Shown: one piece after another, positions 26,124 to 36,049 of the stretch | Layout: each line of letters starts with the position of its first letter | Numbering within the stretch: the first letter of the stretch is position 1 | NCBI RefSeq assembly: GCF_002150505.1 | Contig: NZ_MSSV01000003.1 | Location: forward strand, 248,001 to 312,000 | Length of the DNA stretch: 64,000 nucleotides | Direction: 5' to 3' | Origin: Algoriphagus ratkowskyi | Lineage (GTDB): Bacteria > Bacteroidota > Bacteroidia > Cytophagales > Cyclobacteriaceae | The notes under the pieces: model-generated | The model's input: only the letters and a program-made list of their open reading frames with translations | Databases searched by the model: none | Told to the model about the DNA's origin: nothing | Translations under genes and position numbers: made by a program

Positions 26124-26804
26124 ATGAGATTATCTAAAATTAAATTAGGCGCAATAGGGATATCCATTCTTTGCTTCGCCTGTGAAAATTCTACTTCTGA
26201 ACCAATTGAATTTGCCATCTCTCAAGGAGTATTAACTAAAATGGATTTTTCAGACGTGGGAATCCAACGAGGCCAACAACTCCCTGACATCACTTTCTTT
26301 AAACTCAATGGAAAAAAATTCAACATATCATATAAAAACCATCAAAGACCAAAGCTCCTAATAACAGGCAGCTACACGTGTGATATTACACGCAGGGAAT
26401 TGCATTCAATTGATTGGCTTTATGAAAACTACAAAGATAAAGTGGACGTCTACCTAGTAAATACTCTAGAAGCACATCCTCAGGACTCCCCTAGTCCCTA
26501 CTCAATGAGCGAAGTTCCTTGGCTAATGCCTAGTAACATAGAAGCAGGAATAGCCGCAGAACAACCGAGAACTCGACAAGAGCGAATAGAGTTAGCAAAA
26601 AAATGGATAGAAGAAGGAGAAATTAATACGCCAGTACTTTTGGATGGAGCCAAAAACGAATTTTGGCATCAGGTAGGTCAAGCACCAAATATGGCCATAT
26701 TGATATCCCCTTCTGGCGAGGTTATTCTAAAACAATCTTGGTTTGAAAAACAGGAGATAAAAGAAGCTTTAGATCTGCAAGTCAACTTATTATATACCGA
26801 ATAA
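26124..26804 (+). CDS. Iodothyronine deiodinase-like thioredoxin-fold lipoprotein
   Basis: The 226-residue protein has a lipoprotein-type signal (Cys20 in CFAC, a non-ideal lipobox) and a thioredoxin-like fold. LLITGSYTCDITRRELHSI (Cys86) aligns in pattern with the deiodinase active site GS-T-Sec/Cys. VDVYLVNTLEAHPQDS (His118) matches the EAHPSDGW signature following it. In animals this family removes iodine from thyroid hormones via selenocysteine; bacterial Cys homologues have no settled role, and redox or dehalogenation chemistry are both possible. No TGA-encoded Sec is present. The gene stands alone, 242 bp before a fucosidase gene. Confidence 0.7.
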   Translation: MRLSKIKLGAIGISILCFACENSTSEPIEFAISQGVLTKMDFSDVGIQRGQQLPDITFFKLNGKKFNISYKNHQRPKLLITGSYTCDITRRELHSIDWLYENYKDKVDVYLVNTLEAHPQDSPSPYSMSEVPWLMPSNIEAGIAAEQPRTRQERIELAKKWIEEGEINTPVLLDGAKNEFWHQVGQAPNMAILISPSGEVILKQSWFEKQEIKEALDLQVNLLYTE

Positions 26805-27046
26805 TTTATTTACTTCAAATTGACTTTAAAAAATTCAATAAACTGACTTCTTAGTATCAAAGTCTCCCAATTACCTGGAAAGAAATGTTATTGAAAGCCC
26901 TTCATCATTGGTAATATTAAAATTATCATGCTATCTGGGAACCCTGCAATTGTAGATTAAAAAATCTTCTCCCATTCAACTTCTCTTTGGATTCTAATAT
27001 TTACAGGCGATTTCCCTAGATTTATCCCCTTACTTATAAAATCTAC

Positions 27047-28393
27047 GTGAACAATAGTCATACAATCAAAAGCTGTCTTCTAGCATTCGGTATTTCAATT
27101 TTATTACTTAGCAACGCTAACCAAGTATTCTCTCAAGAAAATCCCGAGAAAATGGAATGGTTCAAGGATGCGAAATTGGGATTTTTTATTCATTGGGGCA
27201 TTTACTCCGTCAATGGAATTGACGAATCCTGGTCATTTTTTAATGATTACATCAGTTATGACGATTACATGAAGCAACTTTCGGGCTTCACAGCATCTAA
27301 TTATGATCCGGAAAAATGGGCAAAACTCATTAAATCCAGTGGAGCAAAATACGCTGTGCTTACGGCAAAGCACCACGATGGAGTCGCTCTTTGGGACACG
27401 AAAGCCACAGATCTTTCCGTCGTGAAAAAAACTCCAGCCGGTAAAGATTTAGTTGGACCCTTTATGAAAGCCCTTGAAAATGAAGGGTTGAAGAAAGGGA
27501 TTTACTTTTCTGTATTAGACTGGTCGCATCCTGATTACGACCGAAATACTAGAGAGACCTTCCGCTACAAAAATGATCCAGCACGCTTTCAAAAATTTGT
27601 GAACTTCAACTTCCAGCAACTTGAAGAGCTTTCCAGCCGATATAATCCAGACTTATATTGGTTTGATGGCGACTGGGAGCACTCGCCAGAGGAGTGGAAA
27701 AGTAAAGAACTGAAGAAGAAGTTGCAATCCTATAATCCTGACTTGATCATCAATTCTCGACTGGGCCCAGGCTATGGCGACTATGACACTCCAGAGCAAG
27801 GAGTACCTGTGACTAGACCATCAGGCGAATTTTGGGAGTTATGTATGACGATGAACAACAGTTGGGGCTATCAGGAAAATGACGATCAGTACAAAAGTCC
27901 AGGCGAACTACTAAGAATTTTTGTGGACTGTCTTCACATGGGAGGAAATCTTTTACTCGATTTCGGCCCAAAACAAGATGGATCAGTCCCTGAGCAGGCC
28001 GAAAATATCCTGAATGAATTTGGACGCTGGACTACTAAACATGCATCAGCAATCTATGAAACTCAGGCAGGCATCCCCGAAGGGCATGTGTATGCTCCTA
28101 CCACACTTTCACCCGACAAAACCATACTCTATATCTACCTTGACTATAAAGTGAATGAATCACTTGCCATCAAAGGTCTGAAAAACAAAATTCAGCGCGT
28201 ATGGGTAGTGGGAAACGGCACCAAGCTTCAAGCTAGAGAAGTGGGTAAAATGTATTGGAGCGCAGTACCCGGCATGAAATACATAGATATTCCAGACAAT
28301 GTGTATGACAAGGACATCACAGTCTTAGCCGTACTGCTAGATGGACCTGTAGATTTATATCGTGAAAAAGGCCAGGTAATTGAAAGCAACTAA
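27047..28393 (+). CDS. Alpha-L-fucosidase (GH29)
   Basis: The 448-residue secreted protein has a signal peptide (about 1-29, ending QVFSQ). The GH29 catalytic barrel shows KLGFFIHWGIYSV, VLTAKHHDGVALWD and the nucleophile region DLYWFDGDWEH, with the catalytic aspartate near residue 205-207, and a C-terminal beta domain. It should release alpha-L-fucose from glycans in the periplasm or at the surface. The start is GTG at 27047, since that is the first codon giving a complete signal peptide. No SusC/SusD pair or other fucose genes are nearby. Confidence 0.92.
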   Translation: MNNSHTIKSCLLAFGISILLLSNANQVFSQENPEKMEWFKDAKLGFFIHWGIYSVNGIDESWSFFNDYISYDDYMKQLSGFTASNYDPEKWAKLIKSSGAKYAVLTAKHHDGVALWDTKATDLSVVKKTPAGKDLVGPFMKALENEGLKKGIYFSVLDWSHPDYDRNTRETFRYKNDPARFQKFVNFNFQQLEELSSRYNPDLYWFDGDWEHSPEEWKSKELKKKLQSYNPDLIINSRLGPGYGDYDTPEQGVPVTRPSGEFWELCMTMNNSWGYQENDDQYKSPGELLRIFVDCLHMGGNLLLDFGPKQDGSVPEQAENILNEFGRWTTKHASAIYETQAGIPEGHVYAPTTLSPDKTILYIYLDYKVNESLAIKGLKNKIQRVWVVGNGTKLQAREVGKMYWSAVPGMKYIDIPDNVYDKDITVLAVLLDGPVDLYREKGQVIESN

Positions 28394-28794
28394 AAGCTAT
28401 CAGCCCGTGTATCGCTACTCAAAAAAAAGGGCTCGTGAAGACGGAAGTTATTCACAGCATTTATTGACTATGTTCAAGGGTTAAAACATGTTTAATTAGT
28501 TTTTATAATTACATAATACAAAAAACACTAGAGGATAATCAATTATCCTTATTTAAATCACTTGTACATCAGACTTCTATGTTGAAGCATTCAAAAGAAA
28601 TTGTTTTTAATTAAAAAATATAAAAAAATATTTTTTGTAAACTTTTCACACATCAATTTTTTATATATTGCTGTATATCAATACATTGTATATTTTTCTT
28701 GTAAACTTTGTGATAATAATAATTTTTTAGAATTGAAATTTTCGCTTACTTCAAGTATTCTTACAGCATCAGCACAATTTCAATCCAATAGCAA
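28394..28794. other. AT-rich 401-bp leader region of nrdJ
   Basis: Very AT-rich, especially 28600-28740. A promoter-like TTG (28668-28670), N18, TATATTTT (28689-28696) would give a leader near 95 nt. I looked for a cobalamin riboswitch core, since nrdJ is B12-dependent, and do not see one. A short AGCCC/GGGCT pair just after the fucosidase stop is too weak to call a terminator. Confidence 0.4.
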
Positions 28795-31359
28795 ATGAGC
28801 ACACAGATCCACACCAAAGTCCCACCCAAAACATACACACAGGACGAAGCATTTGAAGCTTCATCAGCCTACTTTAAAGGAGATGAGCTAGCTGCTCGTG
28901 TGTGGATCAACAAATATGCGTTGAAAGATTCAGATGGTAATCTTTATGAATCCACTCCAAACGACATGCATACTAGGATTGCTAAGGAACTGGCAAGAAT
29001 AGAATCCAAATATTCAAACCCACTTTCAGAAGTGGAGATCTTTGACCTGATCAAGGACTTTAAATACATCGTGCCTCAGGGTAGCCCGATGGCTGGAATT
29101 GGTAATCCATATCAGATCGCCTCACTTTCTAATTGCTTTGTAATCGGAAACAATGGTGATTCTGATTCTTATGGAGGAATCATGAAGATCGATCAAGAGC
29201 AAGTGCAACTAATGAAGCGACGTGGGGGTGTGGGCCATGACCTTTCTCATATTCGCCCTAAGAGTTCACCTGTCAAAAACTCTGCGCTTACCTCCACTGG
29301 CATAGTTCCTTTCATGGAGCGCTACTCTAATTCTACAAGAGAAGTGGCACAGGATGGTCGACGTGGCGCATTGATGCTGTCAGTATCTATCAATCACCCA
29401 GATTCTGAAGATTTTATCGATGCAAAATTAGAACAAGGCAAAGTCACTGGTGCCAATGTCTCTGTGAGAATAGATGACCAGTTCATGAAAGCCGTGAAAG
29501 GAAATACGGACTATGTTCAGAAATATCCGATTTTCAGCGAAACTCCTAAATTCACAAAAACGATAGAAGCAACGAGAATTTGGAAGAAAATCGTCCATAA
29601 TGCATGGAAGTCTGCTGAGCCAGGAATTCTTTTTTGGGATACCATCATCAATGAATCAGTGCCAGATTGCTATGCTGACTTAGGATACAAGACGGTTTCG
29701 ACAAATCCATGTGGAGAGATCCCGCTTTGCCCATACGATTCTTGTCGCTTATTGGCTATTAATCTTTTCTCTTACGTAGAGAATCCATTTACTTCAGAAG
29801 CGAAGTTTGATTTCGAATTATTCAAAAAACATATTCATGCAGCACAACGCATGATGGATGACATCATCGATCTGGAACTGGAAAAAATCGATGCTATTAT
29901 CGCGAAAATTGATGCTGATCCAGAACAAGATGACGTAAAAGCTACGGAAAGAAACCTTTGGATAAACATTCAGAAGAAAGCTGAAGAAGGTAGAAGAACA
30001 GGAATAGGCATCACCGCTGAAGGCGATATGCTTGCAGGCCTTGGAATCAGATACGGAAGTGTAGAAGGAAATGAATTCTCAGTAGAAGTACATAAGACTT
30101 TAGGAATTGAAGCCTACAGAGCATCAGTATATACTGCGAAAGACAGAGGAGCATTTGGTATTTTCGATGCAGAGCGCGAAAAGAATAATCCATTTATCCT
30201 ACGATTGAAAGAAGCTGACGAAAAGCTTTACTATGAAATGTTGGAGTATGGAAGGAGAAATATCGCTCTTCTAACTATCGCGCCAACTGGCACGACGAGT
30301 TTGATGACACAAACTTCATCTGGAATTGAGCCGGTATTTATGCCTGTTTACAAGCGTAGAAGAAAGGTAAATCCAAATGACAAGAATGTTCGTGTTGATT
30401 TTATAGATGAGCTAGGAGATTCATGGGAGGAATATGTAGTATTCCACCATAGATTCAAGCAGTGGATGGAAGTCAAAGGAATAGATACTTCAAAGAACTA
30501 CCCACAAGCAGAATTGGATGAGATCATCAAGAAGTCTCCTTACTATTTAGCTACTTCCAACGATGTGGACTGGATGAGTAAAGTGAGTATGCAGGGAGCC
30601 GTGCAAAAGTGGGTGGATCACTCAATCTCTGTGACGATCAACCTGCCAAACGATGCAACTGAGGAACTTGTCGGTCAATTGTATATGGCAGCGTGGGAAG
30701 CCGGTTGCAAAGGGGTGACTGTGTATAGAGACGGATCGAGATCAGGAGTATTGATTTCCAACGAGGAGAAAAAAGAAGAAAAAGAGGTAGTAGAAGGATC
30801 ACTCACGCCTTTTCCTACCAAACGTCCTCAGATACTGGAAGCTGATGTAGTTCGCTTTCAGAACAACAAGGAGAAATGGATCGCATTCATCGGCCTGATC
30901 GACGGGAGACCTTATGAGGTATTTACAGGTCTATCAGATGACCAAGACGGCATCCTGATACCAAGATGGGTGAACAATGGCGTGATCATCAAAAATAGAA
31001 ATGAAGATGGCAGCTCACGTTATGACTTCCAGTACAAGAACATGCGAGGCTATAAGACGACTATTGAGGGCCTGTCGCATAAGTTTGATCCGGAATATTG
31101 GAACTATGCCAAGCTGATCTCTAGTACACTTCGCTACGGCATGCCGATAGATAAGATCGTGGACCTGATCAATAGCTTACAGTTGGATAACGAATCTATC
31201 AATACCTGGAAAAACGGTGTGGTAAGAGCAGTGAAGCGCTACGTAGAGGATGGAACAAAAGCTAAAGGTCAAGCCTGTGAGCAATGCAAATCTGTCAATC
31301 TAATCTACCAAGAAGGCTGCTTGACCTGTAAGGACTGCGGTTCTTCTAAGTGTGGTTGA
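28795..31359 (+). CDS. nrdJ: Adenosylcobalamin-dependent (class II) ribonucleotide reductase
   Basis: The 854-residue enzyme reduces ribonucleotides to deoxyribonucleotides using B12, independent of oxygen. The N-terminal region contains SLSNCFVIG and MKRRGGVGHDLSHIRP. The active-site stretch is STNPCGEIPLCPYDSCRL (N-C-E radical-site triad) near residue 301-315, with IAPTGTTSLM near 498 and TVYRDGSRSGVL near 642. A C-terminal extension ends in a zinc-ribbon-like tail with Cys pairs (CEQC, CLTCKDCG, KCG) that serves redox regeneration. Length is typical for the large NrdJ form. A good terminator follows. Confidence 0.96.
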   Translation: MSTQIHTKVPPKTYTQDEAFEASSAYFKGDELAARVWINKYALKDSDGNLYESTPNDMHTRIAKELARIESKYSNPLSEVEIFDLIKDFKYIVPQGSPMAGIGNPYQIASLSNCFVIGNNGDSDSYGGIMKIDQEQVQLMKRRGGVGHDLSHIRPKSSPVKNSALTSTGIVPFMERYSNSTREVAQDGRRGALMLSVSINHPDSEDFIDAKLEQGKVTGANVSVRIDDQFMKAVKGNTDYVQKYPIFSETPKFTKTIEATRIWKKIVHNAWKSAEPGILFWDTIINESVPDCYADLGYKTVSTNPCGEIPLCPYDSCRLLAINLFSYVENPFTSEAKFDFELFKKHIHAAQRMMDDIIDLELEKIDAIIAKIDADPEQDDVKATERNLWINIQKKAEEGRRTGIGITAEGDMLAGLGIRYGSVEGNEFSVEVHKTLGIEAYRASVYTAKDRGAFGIFDAEREKNNPFILRLKEADEKLYYEMLEYGRRNIALLTIAPTGTTSLMTQTSSGIEPVFMPVYKRRRKVNPNDKNVRVDFIDELGDSWEEYVVFHHRFKQWMEVKGIDTSKNYPQAELDEIIKKSPYYLATSNDVDWMSKVSMQGAVQKWVDHSISVTINLPNDATEELVGQLYMAAWEAGCKGVTVYRDGSRSGVLISNEEKKEEKEVVEGSLTPFPTKRPQILEADVVRFQNNKEKWIAFIGLIDGRPYEVFTGLSDDQDGILIPRWVNNGVIIKNRNEDGSSRYDFQYKNMRGYKTTIEGLSHKFDPEYWNYAKLISSTLRYGMPIDKIVDLINSLQLDNESINTWKNGVVRAVKRYVEDGTKAKGQACEQCKSVNLIYQEGCLTCKDCGSSKCG

Positions 31360-31379
31360 TTTACAAATACATTTCAATG

Positions 31380-31410
31380 AAAAAGGAAGCCTACGGGTTT
31401 CCTTTTTTTT
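31380..31410 (+). terminator. Terminator of nrdJ
   Basis: Stem AGGAAGCC/GGTTTCCT (one G-T pair) extended by A/T pairs with a TACG tetraloop at 31392-31395, ending in eight T residues. Confidence 0.85.
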
Positions 31411-31601
31411 GGCTTAGAAATATGGTGAAGAAATAAAAAGCTTGAATACTTCTCACTGTTTTTACCGTTCACAAAAAAAAAACGCCGTTAAACTATTTTT
31501 TAGTTAAATTCTTGTTTCTAATAGAATAGTATTCAAAACAATTTCCTAGTTTCATAACGTCATGACAGTAAATCAATTAAAAACTTTACACATAAACGAA
31601 A

Positions 31602-31796
31602 ATGAAAAAAATGATGATTATGACCCTTGCCGTACTAGGTATGGTCTTGGGTAGTTTTGCGGTTGTGCAGCCAGTGAAAGCAGAAGCAGGGCCATGTACA
31701 CACTTTGTGGGTGATGACGGATGTAGCTATGCTGATTGCGGAGAATGTTTATTTTGGAATTGTGGTGGTCCGACTCAACATTGGTGTGACGTTTAA
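31602..31796 (+). CDS. Small Cys-rich secreted peptide (NVEALA-like organisation)
   Basis: A 64-residue product with a signal peptide (1-27, cut likely after VKA or EA). The mature peptide of about 35 residues carries six cysteines (CTHFVGDDGCSYADCGECLFWNC plus a final WCDV), with Gly, Trp and acidic residues. Similar short exported peptides in Bacteroidota (the NVEALA type) sit directly before six-bladed propeller lipoproteins, as here, where the next start is 12 nt downstream. Function is unknown: disulfide-rich, metal-binding or modified peptide are all possible. The start is the first ATG of a MKKMMIM basic/hydrophobic leader. Confidence 0.65.
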   Translation: MKKMMIMTLAVLGMVLGSFAVVQPVKAEAGPCTHFVGDDGCSYADCGECLFWNCGGPTQHWCDV

Positions 31797-31807
31797 TTAA
31801 TAAATAA

Positions 31808-32938
31808 ATGATTCAGCGCTGTATTGTTTGTTTAGGAGTATCATTGATTCTATTTGGATGTAAAAACCCATCAGATTCGGATACTCCGCCACCAACCTTA
31901 GTAGAAATGGTTGTTGTTGATTCTTCAATAGTAAAGGAAAAAAAATATTTTCTAAATGGGCAATTGGAGTCTAAACTAATTCAAGATTCTATTATTGTTG
32001 TATCTTCTATAAAATCACCTGGAATTAGTACTTTTCATATCAACGGAGATGAACTTGGGCAAATCACAGCAAAAAATCATCCGGAAGCACCATTTGTTCC
32101 ATCATCATTCGATCTAACCGATTACCCTATTATATATATCTTAGATAGAAAAAGGGGGGTGATTCAAAAATTTGATTTGGAAAATAATTTCTATCTTAAA
32201 AGTATTAAACTAAAACTACCTGAAGGAAAAACTCCCAAACTAGCTTTATCCAAATTCAAAAAAGTGGGAGATAACTTTTTTGTGGAATTAGAAAATTCAT
32301 TCTTTGATGCCTATGACCCAAACTATTATAACGATTTAAATAAAATGATATACTCTTTTGATAGTTTAGGCAATCCAATAGAAGGATTTTTGCAATATCC
32401 TAAAATAATCAAAGATTACCCTGGATCCATTAGTGCGCAAAATTATTTGGTTTCGAGTCATTTAAATAAATATTTTCTCTTTAGTTTTCCTCATGAAGGA
32501 TTAATAAGTCGAATATCAGATAGCTTCCCATTTGAAGTATCAGAGCAAATTATGCTACCTAAAAGTAGGTACTTTAACTACCAACTTGTTGGATCAGAAA
32601 GATCAATTTCATCAGAGGACATGATGGCTGGAGGCGATCTAGCTTCTACCCCACTTAACCACAATTTTATAAAAATTATAGAAACTGATGAGAAAATATA
32701 TATCCAAACTTGGATGATTGAACAGAATAGCTTATTAAAAGAAAGACAATTTTTCACTCATTTAATAATTTACGATAAAATTCAAAAGTTATGGTATGAA
32801 AATATTCCTAGACTTTTCTTTGAATTAGGGCATCTTGCTGGGGTAGCAAATGACACGTTATATTTTTTTGAAGGAAATCTAAGAATAAATGACGAAAAAT
32901 ACATCAAACGAGCCGTGATTAGGCCTATTGAAGATTAA
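31808..32938 (+). CDS. DUF4221/six-bladed propeller-like lipoprotein
   Basis: The 376-residue lipoprotein has lipobox LFGC (Cys18) followed by an acidic, Pro-rich linker (SDSDTPPP). The mature part has regularly spaced hydrophobic/aromatic beta segments (IIYILDRKRGVIQKFDLEN, KYFLFSFPHEGLISRI) typical of the DUF4221 and TolB-like propeller families of Bacteroidota. It is most probably exported and anchored, and co-transcribed with the Cys-rich peptide gene 12 nt upstream. A role as binding partner or receptor of that peptide is inference. A bidirectional terminator follows. Confidence 0.65.
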   Translation: MIQRCIVCLGVSLILFGCKNPSDSDTPPPTLVEMVVVDSSIVKEKKYFLNGQLESKLIQDSIIVVSSIKSPGISTFHINGDELGQITAKNHPEAPFVPSSFDLTDYPIIYILDRKRGVIQKFDLENNFYLKSIKLKLPEGKTPKLALSKFKKVGDNFFVELENSFFDAYDPNYYNDLNKMIYSFDSLGNPIEGFLQYPKIIKDYPGSISAQNYLVSSHLNKYFLFSFPHEGLISRISDSFPFEVSEQIMLPKSRYFNYQLVGSERSISSEDMMAGGDLASTPLNHNFIKIIETDEKIYIQTWMIEQNSLLKERQFFTHLIIYDKIQKLWYENIPRLFFELGHLAGVANDTLYFFEGNLRINDEKYIKRAVIRPIED

Positions 32939-32975
32939 TAAAACTAGTTGCCTATAACTTCTCCCTGCTAAACCA

Positions 32976-33009
32976 AAAAAGGTCTCCCGTTCACACAGGA
33001 GACCTTTTT
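32976..33009. terminator. Bidirectional terminator between DUF4221 gene and atpC
   Basis: Stem GGTCTCC/GGAGACC extended by five A-T pairs on each side (12 bp in all) with a 10-nt loop. The A-run and T-run flanks serve both converging units. Confidence 0.85.
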
Positions 33010-33029
33010 AATATATTCGGATAAATTGC

Positions 33030-33275
33030 TTAAGCGACCACTTTCTCGGCTAGCAATACGATCACATTATCTTTTACTTCCACTACTCCGCCATCCACGA
33101 TCATGGATTGCTTTCCTTCAGGAGTGGTAAAGGAAACAGTTCCCTTTGCCAAAGCCGAAACGATCGGAGCGTGATTGTTCAGCACCTGAAATGATCCATT
33201 GGCACCAGGAAAACTGGCTTCGGATACTTCCCCCTGAAATACTTTTTTGTCCGGTGTGACGATTTCTAAATGCAT
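33030..33275 (-). CDS. atpC: ATP synthase epsilon subunit (short form)
   Basis: 81 residues covering only the N-terminal beta-sandwich domain (MHLEIVTPDKKVFQGEVSEASFPG, FQVLNNHAPIVSALAKG). The C-terminal helical hairpin that inhibits ATP hydrolysis in other bacteria (family length about 130-140) is absent, as is common in Bacteroidota. It forms part of the F1 central stalk. It lies downstream of atpD, separated by 120 bp that contain a large perfect inverted repeat. The remaining atp genes are not in this window. Confidence 0.95.
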   Translation of the reverse strand: MHLEIVTPDKKVFQGEVSEASFPGANGSFQVLNNHAPIVSALAKGTVSFTTPEGKQSMIVDGGVVEVKDNVIVLLAEKVVA

Positions 33276-33338
33276 GGAATTTTATCGTTTGGAGACTTCC
33301 CTTTTAAAAGTTAAAGCCCTCCGGTAAATTATAGTAAT

Positions 33339-33391
33339 GTTGTTAGTTGTTGGTTGTTTGTCCGTTGACCTAACAACCAACAACTAACAAC
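33339..33391. repeat. 20-bp perfect inverted repeat between atpD and atpC
   Basis: The left arm at 33339-33358 (GTTGTTAGTTGTTGG...) is exactly complementary to the right arm at 33372-33391, with a 13-nt spacer. RNA from this strand pair would form a long stable hairpin inside the atpD-atpC message. No T-run follows on the minus strand, so a simple terminator is unlikely. Confidence 0.85.
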
Positions 33392-33395
33392 CAAT

Positions 33396-34991
<1,596 letters not shown>

Positions 34992-35049
34992 CTACAGCTT
35001 CTTAATTAATTGTCGAAAGTTAAGGTCGAAAAACTTATAAACTTGGGGA

Positions 35050-35529
35050 TCAATCCAATATCCTCCTAGCAAATAAGAATGCCTTTGACCAGTAATTATT
35101 GCTTAGAAAATCTTCAGATACTCCCAATGAAGTGGAAGAATGGATAAATCGAACATCACCTCGGGAAGTTTCCGTCACAATTCCGGAGTGAGTAACTTGT
35201 TTTTTCTTTTTGCCTGTGGCGAAAAATAAAACATCACCGGGCTTAATGTCATTTGTGCGAATACTCTTGCCCATTTTACTTTGATCCGTGGAGATTCTCG
35301 GCATCGAAATTCCCACTGCATAGTATGAATGATAAACCAAGGCAGAGCAATCCATCCCAGCTCGGGTAGTTCCTCCGTATCGATAAGGAGTGCCGGTGTA
35401 GCTTCTAGCAGTCTGAATGACAGTATTAAACGGTTCTCTGGCTGCTTTCTTTTTAGATGCGCACGAAGTAGCAAGCATCAATCCTAAAACAATAAAAAAA
35501 GCAGTAAAACGGAATTCTTTGCGCAACAT
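35050..35529 (-). CDS. NlpC/P60 (C40) cell-wall peptidase lipoprotein
   Basis: About 159 residues with lipoprotein signal and lipobox ATSC (Cys23), then an NlpC/P60 domain. The catalytic Cys is in YGGTTRAGMDCSALVYHSY, with His in KQVTHSGIVT and a third polar residue near RFIHSST. Such enzymes cut D-Glu-meso-DAP bonds in peptidoglycan stem peptides, acting in the periplasm. The start is the ATG at 35527-35529 (MLRKEFRFTAFF), which gives a proper signal peptide; the longer frame to 35577 does not and overlaps the promoter. Confidence 0.92.
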   Translation of the reverse strand: MLRKEFRFTAFFIVLGLMLATSCASKKKAAREPFNTVIQTARSYTGTPYRYGGTTRAGMDCSALVYHSYYAVGISMPRISTDQSKMGKSIRTNDIKPGDVLFFATGKKKKQVTHSGIVTETSRGDVRFIHSSTSLGVSEDFLSNNYWSKAFLFARRILD

Positions 35530-35546
35530 AGTGGTTTTTGTTGGTT

Positions 35547-35577
35547 CAAGTATAAGCCGAAGCCAATCGGAAATCAA
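35547..35577 (-). promoter_or_regulatory. Promoter of the NlpC/P60 gene
   Basis: TTG (35575-35577), 20 nt, TATACTTG (35547-35554), one mismatch to TAnnTTTG, on the minus strand. It supports the shorter start. Confidence 0.45.
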
Positions 35578-35634
35578 CCTTTTTTAGTCAAAAAAGAGTT
35601 TCATTTCTTATCTTAACGAGAGCAATCGAAGATT

Positions 35635-35874
35635 ATGAGCAAAGAAGAATTCGCCAGCCTACCTATTCACATAAAAATTAGTACTCTTTACACCGAAGCA
35701 GTTTTCGTGGTGGGCATCCGCTATTATAAGCATAAGGTGAACCTCTATCTTCTCGAAAACGAGTACGTGGAAGTATTCTACAATCATAAACAGGACAAAA
35801 TCGATAAGATTGATTTTTTACAACGAGATCATACAAGGATGAAGTTCTATCTGGATCAGATTAAGTTGGATTAG
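35635..35874 (+). CDS. Conserved-type hypothetical small protein
   Basis: I do not recognise a named family in this 79-residue cytoplasmic protein. It has no signal or membrane segment, many Tyr/Lys/Asp residues and a beta-rich middle (VVGIRYYKHKVNLYLLENEYVEVFYN). The start ATG opens a normal hydrophilic N-terminus (MSKEEFASLP), and the frame has ordinary codon use. Spacing of 175 bp to ddl makes an operon uncertain. Confidence 0.6.
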   Translation: MSKEEFASLPIHIKISTLYTEAVFVVGIRYYKHKVNLYLLENEYVEVFYNHKQDKIDKIDFLQRDHTRMKFYLDQIKLD

Positions 35875-36049
35875 AGGTTCAAGTTTCCTGCAAATAGTAG
35901 CAGTAAATGACGCGGTCACTCGCGGATCTTAAATTTGAAAAGAGCGCATCTTGAATATGAAATCTGTTATGATCTACGTTAGTTATCCGCGGAAATCTGC
36001 GGAATATCCCCTAAAATTCGAGTAATTCGTAGCGTTAATTCAAATTCCT

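Noticed and set aside
28408..28437. AGCCC...GGGCT pair after the fucosidase gene as a terminator
   Set aside because: Five-bp stem with a long loop and no T-run.
28660..28700. NrdR-box-like words (TATATATTG, ACATTGTATAT) before nrdJ
   Set aside because: Only half-matches to the 16-nt consensus and no correct 31-32 bp pairing of two boxes.
28601..28798. 65-codon frame overlapping the nrdJ start by 4 bp
   Set aside because: It begins with TTG in very AT-rich sequence, has a composition dictated by AT content (Phe, Ile, Lys, Asn) and spans the likely nrdJ promoter. The ATGA overlap looks accidental.
33359..33371. atpD-atpC hairpin as an ordinary terminator
   Set aside because: No T-run on the minus strand, and atpC would be cut off from its only visible promoter.
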